Shown: piece after piece, positions 6,532-6,932 of the stretch | Layout: every line of letters begins with the position of its first letter | Numbering within the stretch: the stretch's first letter is position 1 | Position numbers and translations under genes: made by a program | The notes under the pieces: model-generated | Database searches by the model: none | What the model saw: only the letters and a program-made list of their open reading frames with translations | Told to the model about the DNA's origin: nothing | From: Spirochaetales bacterium | GTDB lineage: Bacteria; Spirochaetota; Spirochaetia; DSM-27196; SLST01 | NCBI GenBank assembly: GCA_007130265.1 | Contig: SLST01000524.1 | Location: 1 to 6,932, forward strand | Length of the DNA: 6,932 nt | Direction of reading: 5' to 3'

Positions 6532-6932
6532 ATGAGCGATCCCAGGAACGACTCTCTCGAGCGGCTGCGGGAGCACGTGATCGAGCAGCTTTCCACCGGC
6601 TATTCGCGGGACTTTCTCAGCGAGGAGGAGTTCGAGCAGCGGCTCGACACTGCGACCGGTGCGGACCGGCACGCAGAACTTCGAAGTCTGATCGTCGATC
6701 TCCCGCTTGCCGGTTCCCCCAATCCTCCCGCGGTCTCCTCGGACGCGTCGGCCTCACAGGACGGTCTCGAGCGATTCGTGGTCAACCGGGGCGAGGTGCC
6801 GGGCGAGTCGACACTGGTCGCGATCTTCTCGGGCACCGATCGAAAAGGCGTCTGGGCGCCCCCGAGAACGCTTAACGTCCTGGCGATCTTTGGGGGCAGC
6901 GACATAGATCTGCGCGAAGCGCATTTTCCGCC
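6532..6932 (+). CDS. DUF1707 (SHOCT-like) and LiaF-C-terminal-domain protein (partial, 3' end outside window)
   Basis: The open frame from the ATG at 6532 runs off the right edge (133 complete codons). Residues about 9-58 form a DUF1707-type domain: a helical stretch, the SEEEFEQRLDTA core at 30-41, then AELRSLIVDLP at 48-58. After a Ser/Pro/Ala-rich linker (about 59-78), residues about 93-133 match the start of the LiaF C-terminal (cell-wall-active antibiotics response) beta-solenoid: AIFSGTDRKGVWAPPRTLNV at 97-116, then LAIFGGSDIDLREAHFP. In LiaF of Firmicutes this domain belongs to envelope-stress signalling with LiaRS. This protein shows no transmembrane segment before the domain, so it is probably a soluble cytoplasmic relative of unknown role. 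It is separated from the sugar operon by 61 nt and has its own leaderless-type promoter, so it is likely an independent unit. The ATG start is supported by promoter placement and by the DUF1707 domain beginning shortly after it. Confidence 0.85.
   Translation, partial: MSDPRNDSLERLREHVIEQLSTGYSRDFLSEEEFEQRLDTATGADRHAELRSLIVDLPLAGSPNPPAVSSDASASQDGLERFVVNRGEVPGESTLVAIFSGTDRKGVWAPPRTLNVLAIFGGSDIDLREAHFP

Overview
The window is gene-dense, GC-rich bacterial DNA with six protein-coding genes and no visible RNA genes, mobile elements, CRISPR arrays or long repeats. The phylum cannot be fixed from sequence alone. High GC, SD-like motifs ahead of most internal genes, one apparently leaderless gene, a DUF6320/alcohol-acetyltransferase-like pair and a DUF1707/LiaF-type protein would fit a high-GC Spirochaetota, Actinomycetota or Chloroflexota member. 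This is inference.

Left arm (1-2599, minus strand): a three-gene operon read right to left. It encodes a CPBP-family membrane protein with a non-canonical QQ in place of the catalytic EE (1934-2599), a condensation-fold (AATase/BAHD-like) acyltransferase with an HxxxDG motif (625-1914), and a zinc-ribbon multi-pass membrane protein of the DUF6320 type (start at 628, runs off the left edge). The last two overlap by four bases (ATGA), suggesting translational coupling. The set looks like a membrane-associated acyl-transfer unit of unknown substrate.

Centre (2600-2676): a short divergent intergenic region. Forward (GTGACA-17-TATGAT) and reverse (TTGACA-15-TATCAT) promoter-like elements share the same -10 bases. 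A strong SD-like motif here lies inside the forward promoter spacer and leads only into a 12-codon ORF.

Right arm (2677-6470, plus strand): a tight three-gene operon. It encodes a 651-residue protein of no recognised family that looks like a cytoplasmic, all-helical-toroid carbohydrate-active protein, a TIM-barrel sugar phosphate isomerase/epimerase, and a Gfo/Idh/MocA oxidoreductase. Gaps are 15 nt and a 4-nt ATGA overlap. Together they suggest catabolism or remodelling of a sugar or glycoside, possibly through oxidation to a keto-sugar. No transporter or regulator is visible in the window.

Right edge (6532 onward): the start of a DUF1707 plus LiaF-C-terminal-domain protein. It has its own promoter-like element placed so that transcription would begin at or next to the ATG, indicating a leaderless mRNA.
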